NCBI RefSeq assembly: GCF_004359215.1
Contig: NC_090612.1
Coordinates: 453,492-482,946, forward strand
Length of the DNA stretch: 29,455 bases
Origin: Bremia lactucae
Taxonomy: Eukaryota > Oomycota > Peronosporomycetes > Peronosporales > Peronosporaceae
Direction of reading: 5' to 3'
A program made the translations under genes and the position numbers. How positions within the stretch are numbered: position 1 is the stretch's first letter; every line of letters begins with the position of its first letter. Below the pieces are notes generated by a model. That model had not been told where the DNA came from. It worked only from the letters and a program-made list of their open reading frames with translations, and did no database searches. Positions 18,300-28,322 of the stretch are shown here, in pieces.

Positions 18300-20030
18300 G
18301 TGATACTCGCATTGAGAGGCGTCAACTGTTAGATCAGCATCTTGGAAAAATCAATAGCATGGCGACTTTGTTTCTTGTGCACGAATGGATCGACAAATCC
18401 ATCATTTTATCGTTCGTCAGCAGCAGTGGTGGAGAGTTCCTCCCTGGGGCTACCTGGAAGGGACAGGAATTAAGAGATTGACAACGCATCAGAGGTGGTG
18501 TGCGAAATCGCGACAGGCCGATTAGCAGCGGCCCGCTTGTCATGCAGAGATCAGTGGTGGAGCTGACCTTCCCTCTTCTGGCCTTTTCAAATTCTGTTGA
18601 AGTGAGCTTTTCATAATTGTCGTCGTAGCGTTTGCAGCAGCCGCAATCGTTCGCACAACGGACGCGTAAGTTGACGAAGAGGTGGTGTGGAACTAATGAG
18701 CGGCGAGACATGACCCGTCACGGGTGGAGAGAATACACTAGCAGACATAATCAGTACAATCCCGTGGTGCGAACATTATTCAAACGGCATCCGTAACGAT
18801 TGAAAGGGGGCGTTCTTATCATGAGCTGGGTGCAGCCTGTTGTCGAAGAGCACTTTGTCACACGTACCACCGTTCACAAGTAGCGGACTGGGACATGTTC
18901 TTGTTGGAAGTGTACGCGCCAGGTGGCAGACGTGAACCTGGTTTACTTCACGGAACGTGCTGTAGATGGGCTGCAGCCAAGCAGGAAAAGGGGAGAATCA
19001 GGCTGTTGTCGGTATCCGAGTGCATATTGGGGATTTCAACAAAGAATTTGCCACCGAGGACGTCGAACTACTTGGACGAAAAAAATACCTCCAGGATGTT
19101 TACCTTATGCGCTCGAGCCTCATACATCCTTCTCTAGACTTCACCTTGACACGGACATCGCCAGGCATTTTTTTAAATTTTGAACAATTTTATGGCTTCG
19201 ATAGAGATGCTCGAGAGTAGTGTTGCCGTGGTGTTTACCCGAAAGCGACCCTATTATCTTCTGGATAGAGGTTTGCGCGAGCGTCCGGCCAGTACCAATC
19301 ACCATGTCATACTTGGCATGGGGGAGAGCATAAGGCCGGTCCTTGTTGACACGAGGCGCTATGAACGACCAGTCGCCCTCCACGACATATTGAAGCTCGA
19401 TCCATTTGATATTACTTGCGAGAAGCATCAGTTTTAGCGTGATCTCGGCGAAGATGATCTTGCGGACCAAGCACGTCAGCCATCGTCGGACGCGTGTCCG
19501 GGTGCGGTTTATATGAGAAGGCAGGTCACCCGCAGTGATTACTGGAGGTTATGGTTTCACCGAAACGTCGGCGGATACATGCGCGCCTCCGTTTACGTCT
19601 TTCGTTGGATGTTTAGGCATCGTGGCCGAAACGCCGCACACCGGAATAGAAGATTGCTCTGGAATCGTCGGCGGCGACGGACTAAAAGCCGTTGCAGGCT
19701 GATGGAGTGGCGCAATCACACAACTTGGTCCCAATGCACGAGACGGTGCCTGGACGGGAGCAATGGACTTTGAAGACACTGGATTTTCAGAGCGAAGGTA
19801 CATCGAAAGGCGGAGGGGCTCTTCAAAAGTTGATCATAGCGATAGCCGGCAAATTGGGAAGTTAGCCACACGACTTAGTGTAGCTGCTAGTGCTTCAAAT
19901 GTTTCAGTAGCCGCTCATGCGTCTGTTGTGGGAAGTTCGTCATCGCCTATTTTAATAAAGGTGACTGGAAAAAGTCGGCGTCATCGTCCGATTCGATGGC
20001 CACTGTGACGGCCTTCAGTTTGCCCCGGGC
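18300..20030 (-). pseudogene. Possible LINE ORF1 debris
   Basis: Several open minus frames without a named domain: 18334-18711, 19141-19470 (KWIELQYVVEGDWSFIAPRV, YDMVIGTGRTLAQTSIQ) and a proline-rich 19549-19803 (APVQAPSRALGPS, SPSPPTIPEQSS). Proline-rich starts are common in ORF1 proteins of oomycete LINEs, and the strand and position agree with the endonuclease downstream. Evidence is weak; some of this could be unrelated DNA. The plus strand at 18895-19220 has a competing open frame, listed among the rejected items. Confidence 0.25.
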
Positions 20031-20439
20031 CCCTTCCGTCAAACCTAAGGGCTCTAACATGACAACCAAAGAGGTAATGTCGTTGTTGTTTAGGTCATCA
20101 GACCCGTTCAAGTGGAGTCATCACTCGATGACTCCATGAACGACGATAACTCTGGTGATGCCAAAATGCAGAAACGAAAAAAAACGTAAAGGTCACTTCG
20201 ATAAGAATGCTACTGGTGTTGCCAGCATGCATCGACAGGGACGGAGTTATGTTAAAGATCACTCCGAGAGTAATGTTAGCGTGAATGTAAACAATAATTA
20301 ACGGGAGTGGGTCGCAATGCGTTGCAGCCTGCTCCCGTAAAGAATTTTTGGTTGCCCTCTATGGTAATCTTATTCGTTGGTCTGGTACGATCAGCGAGCG
20401 TTAAATACTTCTTCCGTTATTCGACTCGCCCAGGCTTCA
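20031..20439. other. No recognised feature
   Basis: Between the LINE debris and the zinc-knuckle ORF copy. No motif-bearing frame was found on either strand. Confidence 0.4.
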
Positions 20440-21772
20440 CAAGCCTACTGAGGACAAAACCGAATTCTATATCGATACTTCCGGCATCGGTGGTACACAT
20501 ACACATGTAAGCGGGCAAAAGATGGCGCTCTTATGTTCCAAGCTTGCGAAGCATTTGCGCAGAATGTGCAAAGCTTAGGCCAAGAGGCCTGGCTTGCAAA
20601 CTGGATTTTTCACGTGACCGGTTTCGAAAAACGGACCATAGTCGTGCACGCAACAAGCTGCACTCTTTGTCTAGAGAGGCAGGGTTACCTTGCCTCGCGT
20701 TGGAAGACTCATGTCCATGCTTTTCAAGGGTGCATGTCATGCCTATACCTTTTACGGCATCGATGGTACACCTGCAAGCATGCAAAGGATGTTACTCCTT
20801 TGTTTCAAGCTTGGGAAGAATTCGTACAGAATATGTAAACCACAGGCCACATGACTTGCCTTAGTAAGAAAATGCTTTCCGTGACCGGTTTGATAGACGG
20901 ACTGTAGTCGGTGCACGCTACAAGCTGAGTCAGGCTTTCCTTGCATCTCGTGGGGACTCATGTCCCTGCTGTCTAAGGGTGCAGTCCATACCCATAAGGA
21001 GGCCTACTTCCTTAAATACCCTCATTGGAGGCTTTTGAGATGCGCCAAGGAATTGAGAATTTACAATTTTTAACGAGCGCCGGAAGCGGATGGGTCTCGT
21101 CGTACTATCCGGAACATCCATCATTAGTTGGGAACGAGGTTTCCAGATATCATGCGAGGGTGGATACCCTCGCCAACTAACGCGGAAACTCGTTCGATCT
21201 TCCTTCACATCACGGTAGTTCAAGAAGCACTAGACTAGAAAAGGCTCCACACTACTCAATTCTGTCACAGGATGTGGAATTAGAGGAAAAAGAGTTCGCC
21301 TCATACGTCGAACCCAGTCATCACCGTGACTTGAATCACGTCCTCCGGTATTTACCGAAGGACGTTGACCATGAACGTCCCATCGTCGCGAGTTAGCGAG
21401 GACGGTCGATAGTGTTCTCGTGAACAGTCGAGAAACCATGTGCAAAATGTGGTTGATCAATTGTCGAGCGAACGCTCCCTTCGAGACAAGCTGGTGGCAG
21501 CTCGTCAAAATATTACCAACTTGAAGGATGTAGTGGGACGTCTGGTTCGTGAGTACCAGACTTTGTCTCGAGATTATCGTGTTTTTAGTCGGGGCCATCA
21601 ATATTTGGCGGATGACTTAGACCGTGCCGGTTTCGTTCGGAACCGAAAGAAGCCAGTACAGGCGGATACGTCCAATGTAAGAGATAGGATGCCTACGCAT
21701 CCTACGAGGCAGCTTGATCATGAACGCATTGCCTTTGGCGGTGCAGTACACGGAATTGGCCGATATACCTAG
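20440..21772 (+). pseudogene. Zinc-knuckle/coiled-coil ORF of unknown function, copy 2
   Basis: Related to 8540-9504. It holds a GIGGTHTH start near 20480, NKLHSLSREAGLPCLA near 20650 and a second repeat of that part at 20755-21005 ending in a cysteine pair (SRGDSCPCCL, 20945-20975). After frame breaks comes a helical region at 21440-21640 (LSSERSLRDKLVAARQNIT, LKDVVGRLVREYQTLSRDY) and ERIAFGGAVHGIGRYT before a stop at 21770. The last 110 codons are open. Overall it suggests a nucleic-acid-binding zinc knuckle plus a long coiled coil, like gag, but no family was recognised. Confidence 0.5.
20477..21005 (+). repeat. Tandem duplication, two units of about 265-278 bp
   Basis: Unit 1 starts at 20477 (GGCATCGGTGGTACACAT) and unit 2 at 20755 (GGCATCGATGGTACACCT). 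Shared blocks in order: CCAAGCTTG/TCAAGCTTG, CAGAAT, CACGTGACCGGTTT/CCGTGACCGGTTTG, CGGAC, GCACGC-ACAAGCTG, TTGCCTCGCGT/TTGCATCTCGT, GACTCATGTCC. The related copy at 8668 has only one unit. Confidence 0.75.
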
Positions 21773-22195
21773 GCAGTAATTTACAACTACTCACATTCGT
21801 CACTACAAGTTTGAGTAGATTTACCGTAGACAGTAGGACTGGATTATTAACTTGAAATGAAAGAACGTTTGCTCTTCCATTTTTGTCAGAGTTCCGTTTA
21901 ACACTGCTTTCCGAGCCAGCAGAAATTCCCGTTCTGACTCGGTTTTATTTTAGATTTTCAGTACGCCCGGAAAACTTCGCAGTGCGGTAATGAAAGCATC
22001 ATTGTTTTCACAAGTAATTTAATATTCGATGCTAAGTTAATCAGCGTCGCTGTTATCAAAATCAGTATTCCCTTCAATGTTGAATAAATCATCACTGGCA
22101 TTAGTCGCATTGACTGTTGAGTCAATGCGTGATGAGCAAGATATAGATTATTATTTACCGAGCGCCCCCCCCCCCGAATAAGAGTCAGTCTCAAA
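21773..22195. other. No recognised gene; C11 tract
   Basis: AT-rich. The minus open frame 21958-22206 has no recognisable motif. A run of eleven C lies at 22165-22175. Confidence 0.4.
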
Positions 22196-22340
22196 CAAGG
22201 TCTCAATCTAAGATCAGTTCACAGGGTAACCCATGGATGTGAAATATCGTGTCAACAAAGACACGTACATCCTTTAGCTGTGTAGACTCCGGGACTGCAG
22301 CAAGATGGACCATTTGCTGGAACGATCAACAAACACAAGA
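22196..22340 (-). pseudogene. Short Gypsy integrase fragment
   Basis: About 145 bp closely similar to 9880-10020: both contain GGGTAACCCATGGA, AAATATCGTGTCAACAAAGACA, GACTCCGGGACTGCAGCAAGATGGACCATTTGCTG (split here for length: GACTCCGGGACTGCAGC, AAGATGGACCATTTGCTG). On the minus strand it encodes the FVD-x-x-SK(M) VHLAAVPEST region and the DTIF-x-x-HGLP region. It ends sharply at both sides. Confidence 0.85.
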
Positions 22341-22439
22341 ATCCCTTCACAGGCTACGCGCATGGGTCTCAGTGCCATGCAAAATTGAAAGCTGGAATCG
22401 AAATTCTTAGTGCTAATTTACAAAGAGCACACAATAGTA

Positions 22440-22560
22440 CTCTCTGTTACTCTACATCATTCACTATAGTGACTGTTCTTTGAAGGGGGGGGGGTAGCGA
22501 AGAGTCCCATTTTATGATACTGTTTACTATAAGAGGAAATAATTAAAGGGAGCCTTTAAA
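22440..22560 (+). repeat. Probable LTR scrap with G10 tract
   Basis: CTATAAGAGGAAATAATTAAAG near 22528 matches the CTATAAGAGGAAATAAATGAAG block of the LTR at 18060. TACATCATTCACTATAGTGACTG near 22453 resembles the sequence next to the LTR at 8455-8490. A run of ten G lies between at 22485-22494. Too short to assign firmly. Confidence 0.35.
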
Positions 22561-22899
22561 ATGCCCTCAGTTTCTCGTTAAAATGCCTTCAGTTGTGTTT
22601 GGTTGGCTTAGATTCGCCGTAAATTGCGTCAAAAACACCACGTGACCACTTTCGTGAAATGACCATTTGACGTGAATTTCAGTTCTTTTAAAAAAAAACA
22701 TCAAAATTAAGCTGTTAACACCATGAACATTCTCGCACCTCCTCTGCAATTGTCCTACAGCTCTCTCGAGGCAGCGAAGGAGGCCGCTGATACTCAATGC
22801 ATAAGTCTTTTCAATTTAAGATGTTATTATGGAGATGGTGGGGGGGGGTCTAAGAACAAAACTGCGACGATTTAATTACACCCACGATGAATGGTAAGG
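22561..22899. other. No recognised feature; G9 tract
   Basis: Probably the 3' flank of the MULE pseudogene. The minus open frame 22567-22797 shows no motif. A9 at 22689-22697 and G9 at 22840-22848 are the visible low-complexity features. Confidence 0.35.
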
Positions 22900-23978
22900 T
22901 AGTGGCTTTACATTGTTCTAATGCAATCTTAATCCACTTCTGATGCTTTTGCTGTAGGTACATTGCGTAGCGGGCAACTCCGCACGTTATGGCCTGCCTC
23001 TCTGCACATGCCGGGAGGAACAGATCTCCTTCATTCTCAACAGATATTTTTCTTAAAGTATATGCCTATGTTAGCGGACTTGGGGCTCCATTGACCGTGG
23101 GATCTGGCCGATGCAACAACCAGTGCTGATCAAAATCGTTCATTTCTAGTCCATAATTTCACATCAAAAAGTAATGTAAGTCTCGTTGTGAAATTTAACA
23201 GATTTGGCTGAAATGGTGATACCTAGAGGTTGGTTTACGCGAACGAAAATCATGTGAGCAGGGGTACCCCATTGTTGTCTTCCAAAAGCCATCCAGTCAC
23301 CACATTTCGTAACAAAAACTGCTTGTGCGCCCCCCGCAGACCTCTAACCAAGATCTTTCCCATTACTGCTGCAAATATGCTGCCGATCGCGCTTTATTTG
23401 GCAATTATCTGCCTGGCGCTGGCAAGCTGCCCATGACAAGCAAGCTTGATGGCCGTATCCACGGCCAAAAGGTCGCTTGAGATGACACGGCAAATTAGTT
23501 AGGGAAACGTGAGGGGAGAAACTTGCGGCATCAATGTATATTAGCTACCTGTGGATACAGCAATTCATTTCTTAAGGGCAGCATGGTCGCTTTCATCCCG
23601 CGAGGTTGAGGTGTGGCCATAATGGCGCACACCGCGCATCCATGCGCTGACAAACTTTTCCTAAAAGATAAGGCAGACTCTTTAGTTGCGCATCGTTGGA
23701 TCAACATTTTTTTGAGTTGCGCATTACCTTATATATGAGCCACGTGCTCGCTAAATACTGCATCGTATGACCGGGTAGGTCGACTCGCGTTTCCTCAAGC
23801 TGCGCATTGTAATTTTCCTCAGTAGGAGCGTTTACTAAGGAATTCCAGGCTCCGACAAAATTCACGAATGCTTCCTGTGACTGGAAGGCCGCCCGTTGTT
23901 TCGCAAGATTTTTTTGCTGATATGCCAACGACAGAGCAAAGCGTTTCATGAAGAGAAAGTCTCCGAAGTTGCAGTCAT
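22900..23978 (-). pseudogene. Mutator-like (MULE) transposase, C-terminal part
   Basis: Continues the DDE domain from the other side of the inserted Copia element. Minus strand: NALLCRWHISKKIL near 23920 (the C/W-x-H motif of MULE DDE domains), then in the next frame AFVNFVGAWNSLVNAPTEENY (split across 20: AFVNFVGAW, NSLVNAPTEENY) and LASTWLIYK. GHTSTSRDESDHAALKK near 23600 corresponds to the S-R-V-E-x-x-H box with the last catalytic glutamate. Further on are a SWIM-like region and DQHWLLHRPDP (about 23110), and a terminal zinc knuckle CREAGHNVRSC near 22980-23010. Frameshifts and stops mark it as dead. Confidence 0.8.
23974..23978. repeat. Target site duplication GTCAT, left copy
   Basis: GTCAT directly before the LTR start TGTTG at 23979; identical to 28527-28531 after the other LTR. 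Five bases is the usual Copia duplication length. Confidence 0.95.
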
Positions 23979-24178
23979 TGTTGGGATATGACAACACACT
24001 GCGTAAGAATGTCTTCGTGTAGGGAAAATGGAAAAGTAAATTCGTTCTTATAAAACCCTCATACATGTAACGTACTAAAATGTAACAGCTTCACTTGCTC
24101 TTCTTCTTGTGTCATTCACGACAGTAACCGCCACATCAGCACGACAACGAACCGTCGCCTGATGTTCCACCTTCAACA
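23979..24178 (-). repeat. Copia 3' LTR (200 bp)
   Basis: Plus-strand sequence runs from TGTTGGGATATG to CCTTCAACA. Differs from the 5' LTR by G/A at its seventh base and by C/T in CGTTCTTATA, which lies in a TATA-like box. The end of the pol frame (stop at 24136) extends 14 codons into it. Confidence 0.95.
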
Positions 24179-26784
24179 CTCCTCCTCGACGAGAAGTTTC
24201 CAATATTGGTCTTGGCCACGAGAAATCGAAACTTCTTTGTCGAAATTGTCTTGGTCAGGAAATCAGCGAGCTGTAACTTGGATTCAATATACTCCAGCTG
24301 AATTACCTTGTTTTTGACTTGATCACGGATAAAATGATAGCGTATATCAATGTGCTTCGCACGACTTTGATATCCTTCATTTTTCGCGATAGCAATCGCA
24401 CTTTGATTGTCCTCGTACACCATTACTGGACCATTAATATTGACCTTCATCTCCAGCAATAGCGATTTAGTCCACAATACTTCTTGTATACATAATGATA
24501 AAGCCACATATTCGGCTTCAGCAGTGCTTAGCGACACACTGTTTTGCATTTTTGACTTGAAAATCACGGGGGATCCGTTGACCATCACCATCACACCTGA
24601 TGTTGAGCGTCGATTGTCCTTGTTACTGCCCCAATCAGCGTCACTAAATGCACTCAACTGCAGTTCGCGTGACTTGCTCCGATAGCATATTCCATCCATA
24701 GCGGTTGACTTTAAATAACGCAGCACTCGAATAGCCGCATTCCAATGTTCTTCACTTGGTTTTTCTAAGTGTCGACTCAATTGACACACCGCGAATGCAA
24801 TATCGGGTCTTGTGCCGGTTGCCACGTAGAGAAGTGAACCCACCAATGAACGATACGGACGATTTTTCATTTTTGGGTCCATCACTTCACACTTTATCAT
24901 GTTCTGGCCTTCCACACCCGGATTATACACCGGCCTAGCATTATCTTGATTGAATTTTTCAACCATTCTTGCTATACACGCGCTTTGACTGATCTTGAGT
25001 CGTTTCTCCTCCATCTTGTAGTCAACTTCGATGCCCAGAACAAATCGCACTTTACCCAGTCTCTTGAGCTGAAATTTAGTAGACAATTCATCAGCAACTC
25101 GCTTAATTGAGTCGTACGAAAGGCCACCAATGAGCATGTCATCGACATATAACGTCACGTAAGTCCATGAAAAATTGTCAAATCGACGAACAAATACACA
25201 CGGATCCGAAACGCACGCCACAAACCCCATGCTCTTGAAAACGCCTGAAATAGTCTTAAACCATGTTGCAGCAGCTTGTTTCAGTCCATACAGGCTTCGA
25301 TTTAGCTTCAGCACTTGACTCGATTTCATTTTAACGCCCTCGGGTGTATTAATAAACACCTCTTCTTCGAGAACACCATTGATAAATGCTGTATCGACAT
25401 CATATTGGAATATAGCCATCCCATAATGGCAACATACCGCGAAAAACACACGAATTGAATTCATGTTCGCGACCGGAGAATACGTGTCGTAGTAATCAAT
25501 TCCATAGGTCTGACGATAACCTAATGCCACAAGCCGAGCCTTATATCGCTCAATATCACCATTTTCATTTCGCTTGATAGCGAACACCCACTTAGTTCCA
25601 ATTACCTTCTTGTTTAACGAATTGTCCACGGGACTCCACGTCTTTTTGCTATCTAGTGCCTTCAGTTCGGCTTCTATCGCTTCTTTCCACATCATACTTT
25701 GTGGAGACTTCACAGCATCTTGGTACGTTGATGGGGTTTCAAATGCCGCATTAGCTTGATCATATTCAATGCGATATCGTTTTGAGACACGTTCTACAGG
25801 TTCATCTCCTCGTGACGAAACAATAGCATCTGACATCCCGACCGGAACCAAAGCTTGTGAGTCTGTACTTGGAGGAGATATTGCGAGAGAGTTATTGTGT
25901 CCACTAACACGAGATGAATGTGTCTCTAGACTGTCATCCAGATTAGTCCATCCCTCCCTGGGCACAATGGCCTGAATATCATCCTCAATTAAATCAGCTG
26001 GCTCCATGTACACGTCATCGATATCAAAAGCAATATCATCTCCATGTCCATTCTCTAGACGTGTACCCAACGACATTAATTCTTGAGGAGGCGAGATTAT
26101 TTGATCACCGTTAGTCTGATCAACCTCCATAGGTTCAATTTCATCGTGATTCGAAGAAATTGGTGATTGAACCCTGATATCATCGTCTCCTTCGCCATTT
26201 CTTTTTGCGTGCTGACGAGTTGATACTGGTGCGTCATCAACAACTTGTACATACTTCGTCCGTGGCTGTTCTTGAAATGTCACTGACCTTGTGACTTCAA
26301 GTTTTTCTGAATTATAATTCCAGACACGATAACCCTTCACTTCTTGTGAATAACCAAGAAACATGCACCGAAATGCCTTCTTATCCAATTTAGCACGTTT
26401 TGCTTTGTCAATGTGTGCGTATCCTTGAGCACCAAAAACGCGCATGTGTGATATGTCTGGCTTCAAGCCAAAACAAATCTCAATTGGAGTCTTCGTCGGG
26501 GATGAAGCGCACATGACTCGGTTGGTCACATATACAGCTGTATTTATAGCTTCAGCCCACCACTTCTTTTCCACTTGCATGTGATTTAGCATTGACCTTG
26601 CACGCTCCGTCAGTGTCCTATTCATTCGTTCAGCCATTCCATTTTGCTGGGGGGAATATGGCACTGTCGCTTGGTGTACTATGCCAGCCTTGCGACAAAC
26701 TTCTGCGAATTTCTTGTTGATGTATTCGTCGCCATTGTCGGTGCGAATGCATTTGATCTTGGAATTCAGTTGGTTTTCCATCAT
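24136..26784 (-). CDS. Copia pol: integrase core, reverse transcriptase, RNase H
   Basis: 882 codons from an internal ATG; the true frame begins upstream and is separated by a frameshift near 26810. Integrase: D16 in TDNGDE and E52 in GMAERMNRT, 35 residues apart as in D,D-35-E; the first D lies in the upstream ORF (VHSDVMGP). RT: TKWVFAIKRNENGDIERYKA (about 385-405), QYDVDTAFINGVLEEEVFI, LNRSLYGLKQAAATWF, catalytic YVDD at 546-549. RNase H: SDADWGSNKDNRRSTSG, STAEAEYVAL, YEDNQSAIA, LADFLTK, all acidic residues kept. It ends 14 codons inside the 3' LTR. This half looks functional; expression would need the frameshift to be absent or bypassed. Confidence 0.93.
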   Translation of the reverse strand: MMENQLNSKIKCIRTDNGDEYINKKFAEVCRKAGIVHQATVPYSPQQNGMAERMNRTLTERARSMLNHMQVEKKWWAEAINTAVYVTNRVMCASSPTKTPIEICFGLKPDISHMRVFGAQGYAHIDKAKRAKLDKKAFRCMFLGYSQEVKGYRVWNYNSEKLEVTRSVTFQEQPRTKYVQVVDDAPVSTRQHAKRNGEGDDDIRVQSPISSNHDEIEPMEVDQTNGDQIISPPQELMSLGTRLENGHGDDIAFDIDDVYMEPADLIEDDIQAIVPREGWTNLDDSLETHSSRVSGHNNSLAISPPSTDSQALVPVGMSDAIVSSRGDEPVERVSKRYRIEYDQANAAFETPSTYQDAVKSPQSMMWKEAIEAELKALDSKKTWSPVDNSLNKKVIGTKWVFAIKRNENGDIERYKARLVALGYRQTYGIDYYDTYSPVANMNSIRVFFAVCCHYGMAIFQYDVDTAFINGVLEEEVFINTPEGVKMKSSQVLKLNRSLYGLKQAAATWFKTISGVFKSMGFVACVSDPCVFVRRFDNFSWTYVTLYVDDMLIGGLSYDSIKRVADELSTKFQLKRLGKVRFVLGIEVDYKMEEKRLKISQSACIARMVEKFNQDNARPVYNPGVEGQNMIKCEVMDPKMKNRPYRSLVGSLLYVATGTRPDIAFAVCQLSRHLEKPSEEHWNAAIRVLRYLKSTAMDGICYRSKSRELQLSAFSDADWGSNKDNRRSTSGVMVMVNGSPVIFKSKMQNSVSLSTAEAEYVALSLCIQEVLWTKSLLLEMKVNINGPVMVYEDNQSAIAIAKNEGYQSRAKHIDIRYHFIRDQVKNKVIQLEYIESKLQLADFLTKTISTKKFRFLVAKTNIGNFSSRRSVEGGTSGDGSLSC
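24179..24188 (-). other. Polypurine tract
   Basis: Minus strand CGAGGAGGAG directly before the 3' LTR start TGTTGAAGG. In the family this purine stretch primes plus-strand DNA synthesis. The permuted Copia has the related GAGGATGGG before its LTR at 4277. Confidence 0.75.
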
Positions 26785-27611
26785 TGACTTGTATTCGATG
26801 AACTTTTTTCCAGCACTTCAGACTTATTAGCGATGAAGTATGTCACCACGTAGCGCGAAAAATCATCCAGAAATGTAACTACATATCGTGCTCCACCTTG
26901 AGACTTTGTCTCCATTGGACCCATTACATCACTGTGAACAATTTGGAGCAGTGATTTTGTCTTCACTTTGCCGTGACTTGACTTTGGAAATGGTCTTACT
27001 GACGACTTTCCAGTCACACATCCCTCCCAAATTTCATCTTGATCATCGATATCATCACTCAAAACTCGCACATTTATTCCTTCTACACAATTGTGTAGAT
27101 TCTTCAACGTCTTCATTGGAAGATGTCCTAGTCGTGCATGCCACACACTAGGACTCACATCTTTAATTCCACATCCAAGCACTTCGCTAGTGAATGCCGA
27201 CCCTAAAGTTGCACATTCCATTACAAACAATTTCCCCAATTTGTTTACTTTCGCCACCACATCTTGATCATTCTTTATCACACATGTTCTGTTCGTAAAA
27301 GTCACATCCAATCCTTTTTCCAATAGTACAGAAATTGAAAGCAGTCTGCGATCCAGCTCTGGAACGTACAGCACGTCTTCAATGCTAATTGGCACATTGT
27401 TTTTCAGAATAATTCGAATCGTACCAATTCCAGCAGCCATAACTGTCTGCCCATTTGCGATCGAGATGCCGATTGACCGATTCAACGATCGAATCTCCAA
27501 AAATTCATCTTGGTATGGGCACATGTGACTACTCGCACCACTGTCGAGTAGCCAACCTTCCGAACCATGCTCACTAACAGTAAACGCTTGCTCGTTATTT
27601 TTCTTGTTGGC
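26781..27611 (-). CDS. Copia protease and integrase N-terminal part
   Basis: Open from just after the TAA at 27612-27614 to a TGA at 26781. Protease motif DSGASSHMC at about 27520-27545 (catalytic DSG intact). The GAG-pre-integrase part follows: VWHARLGHLPMKTLKNLHNC gives the two histidines, but the first cysteine of the C-x-x-C pair is replaced (IWEGC where the permuted copy has ICEGC), so the zinc site has lost a ligand. The integrase first catalytic aspartate is in VHSDVMGPM. The frame shifts in a run of six A (GAAAAAAG) near 26810, and coding resumes in another frame. The first methionine (27524) is after the protease motif, so it is not the real start. Confidence 0.88.
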   Translation of the reverse strand, partial: ANKKNNEQAFTVSEHGSEGWLLDSGASSHMCPYQDEFLEIRSLNRSIGISIANGQTVMAAGIGTIRIILKNNVPISIEDVLYVPELDRRLLSISVLLEKGLDVTFTNRTCVIKNDQDVVAKVNKLGKLFVMECATLGSAFTSEVLGCGIKDVSPSVWHARLGHLPMKTLKNLHNCVEGINVRVLSDDIDDQDEIWEGCVTGKSSVRPFPKSSHGKVKTKSLLQIVHSDVMGPMETKSQGGARYVVTFLDDFSRYVVTYFIANKSEVLEKSSSNTSQ

Positions 27612-28322
27612 TTAATTCTTCCAACAGTCTTGTTTCTTATGACCCTGTTTTCCACATACGAAACACGTCCCGGTAAACTTGTTTCTTGTTTCCTTAGACC
27701 GAAAAACTTTGCCCTTGAAGCTTCTTGTAGCCTTCAATGCAAGTTCACTTTTCTCCTTGCGAGAAATGCCCTCGTATTCACGTCGAAGCATTTCTTTGGC
27801 TTGAAAAATATCAATTTCCTTCATGTTCTCAATGATTCTGATGATCTGATCATACTCATCAGATAAGCTTCCAAGCAGTATAACGAGCTGCTCGTCAAAC
27901 GAAACTTCGTCTCCGATGGCTTGCATGGACATGCACAGCTCATCAAACTTTAGAAAGTGGTCCAGTACACTCTCTCCCTTCTGCATCTTGAAATCATGTA
28001 ATTGCCGACGCATCTGCACACGGTTGTGAATATTTCTTCGAAGAAAAAAGCTCTTTAATATCTCCCAAGCTTCTGCAGCCGTGCCTGCATTGCGAACCAT
28101 GGACTGTAGACTTGGGGCGATTGACGTACACACAATCGCGAAGGCCTTCATATCATTGACTTTCCATATCGACGCGTCGGCCCTTGTGGCACTCGGTGCC
28201 TTCGTCGCGTCGATGTGCTCCAGTAGCCCTTTCTTGGCTAGTTTCATCCGAGCATTAAATTCCCATACAAAGTAGTTGTCCATATTGAGGACGTCATTCG
28301 CCACACCCACGTTTGGGCTCAT
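27612..28322 (-). CDS. Copia gag
   Basis: 236 residues. The ATG at 28320-28322 lies within the primer-binding site, 4 bases from the LTR. Capsid-type segments: FVWEFNARMKLAKKGLLEHI, AWEILKSFFLRRNIHNRVQM, LVILLGSLSDEYDQIIRII (UBN2/gag-like). A CCHC zinc knuckle CFVCGKQGHKKQDC lies at the C-terminus. The frame ends at TAA right after QDCWKN; the permuted copy has a sense codon (CCA) there, so the stop is probably a secondary mutation in a single gag-pol frame. Confidence 0.93.
   Translation of the reverse strand: MSPNVGVANDVLNMDNYFVWEFNARMKLAKKGLLEHIDATKAPSATRADASIWKVNDMKAFAIVCTSIAPSLQSMVRNAGTAAEAWEILKSFFLRRNIHNRVQMRRQLHDFKMQKGESVLDHFLKFDELCMSMQAIGDEVSFDEQLVILLGSLSDEYDQIIRIIENMKEIDIFQAKEMLRREYEGISRKEKSELALKATRSFKGKVFRSKETRNKFTGTCFVCGKQGHKKQDCWKN

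Larger units (their letters stand above)
15240..20030 (-). mobile_element. Decayed LINE (non-LTR retrotransposon), interrupted by an LTR fragment
   Basis: Minus-strand order: possible ORF1 debris (20030-18300), an LTR fragment (18150-17980), a further possible ORF1 part (17753-17517), an endonuclease N-terminal part (17395-16960), then the region downstream of RT (16600-15240). No RT palm motif is visible between endonuclease and the C-terminal region, so the RT appears deleted. No poly(A) tail or target duplication was found, and both ends are approximate. Confidence 0.5.

Noticed and set aside
18966..19220. A plus-strand frame with VHIGDFNKEF, recalling the G-D-F-N box of LINE endonucleases.
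   Set aside because: No Q-E-T or N-V-Y-A-P motif in order upstream, and the surrounding LINE evidence is on the minus strand. A four-residue match can be chance.
24407..25975. Plus-strand frames within the young Copia.
   Set aside because: Antisense shadows of an 882-codon pol frame with full motif support.
26795..26815. The frame change in the young Copia lies at GAAAAAAG, where a shift to the -1 frame restores pol, suggesting programmed frameshifting.
   Set aside because: It is in the middle of integrase, not at a gag/pol border, and the codon phase (GAA AAA AGT) is not a good slippery site. An indel in an A run or a sequencing error is more likely.
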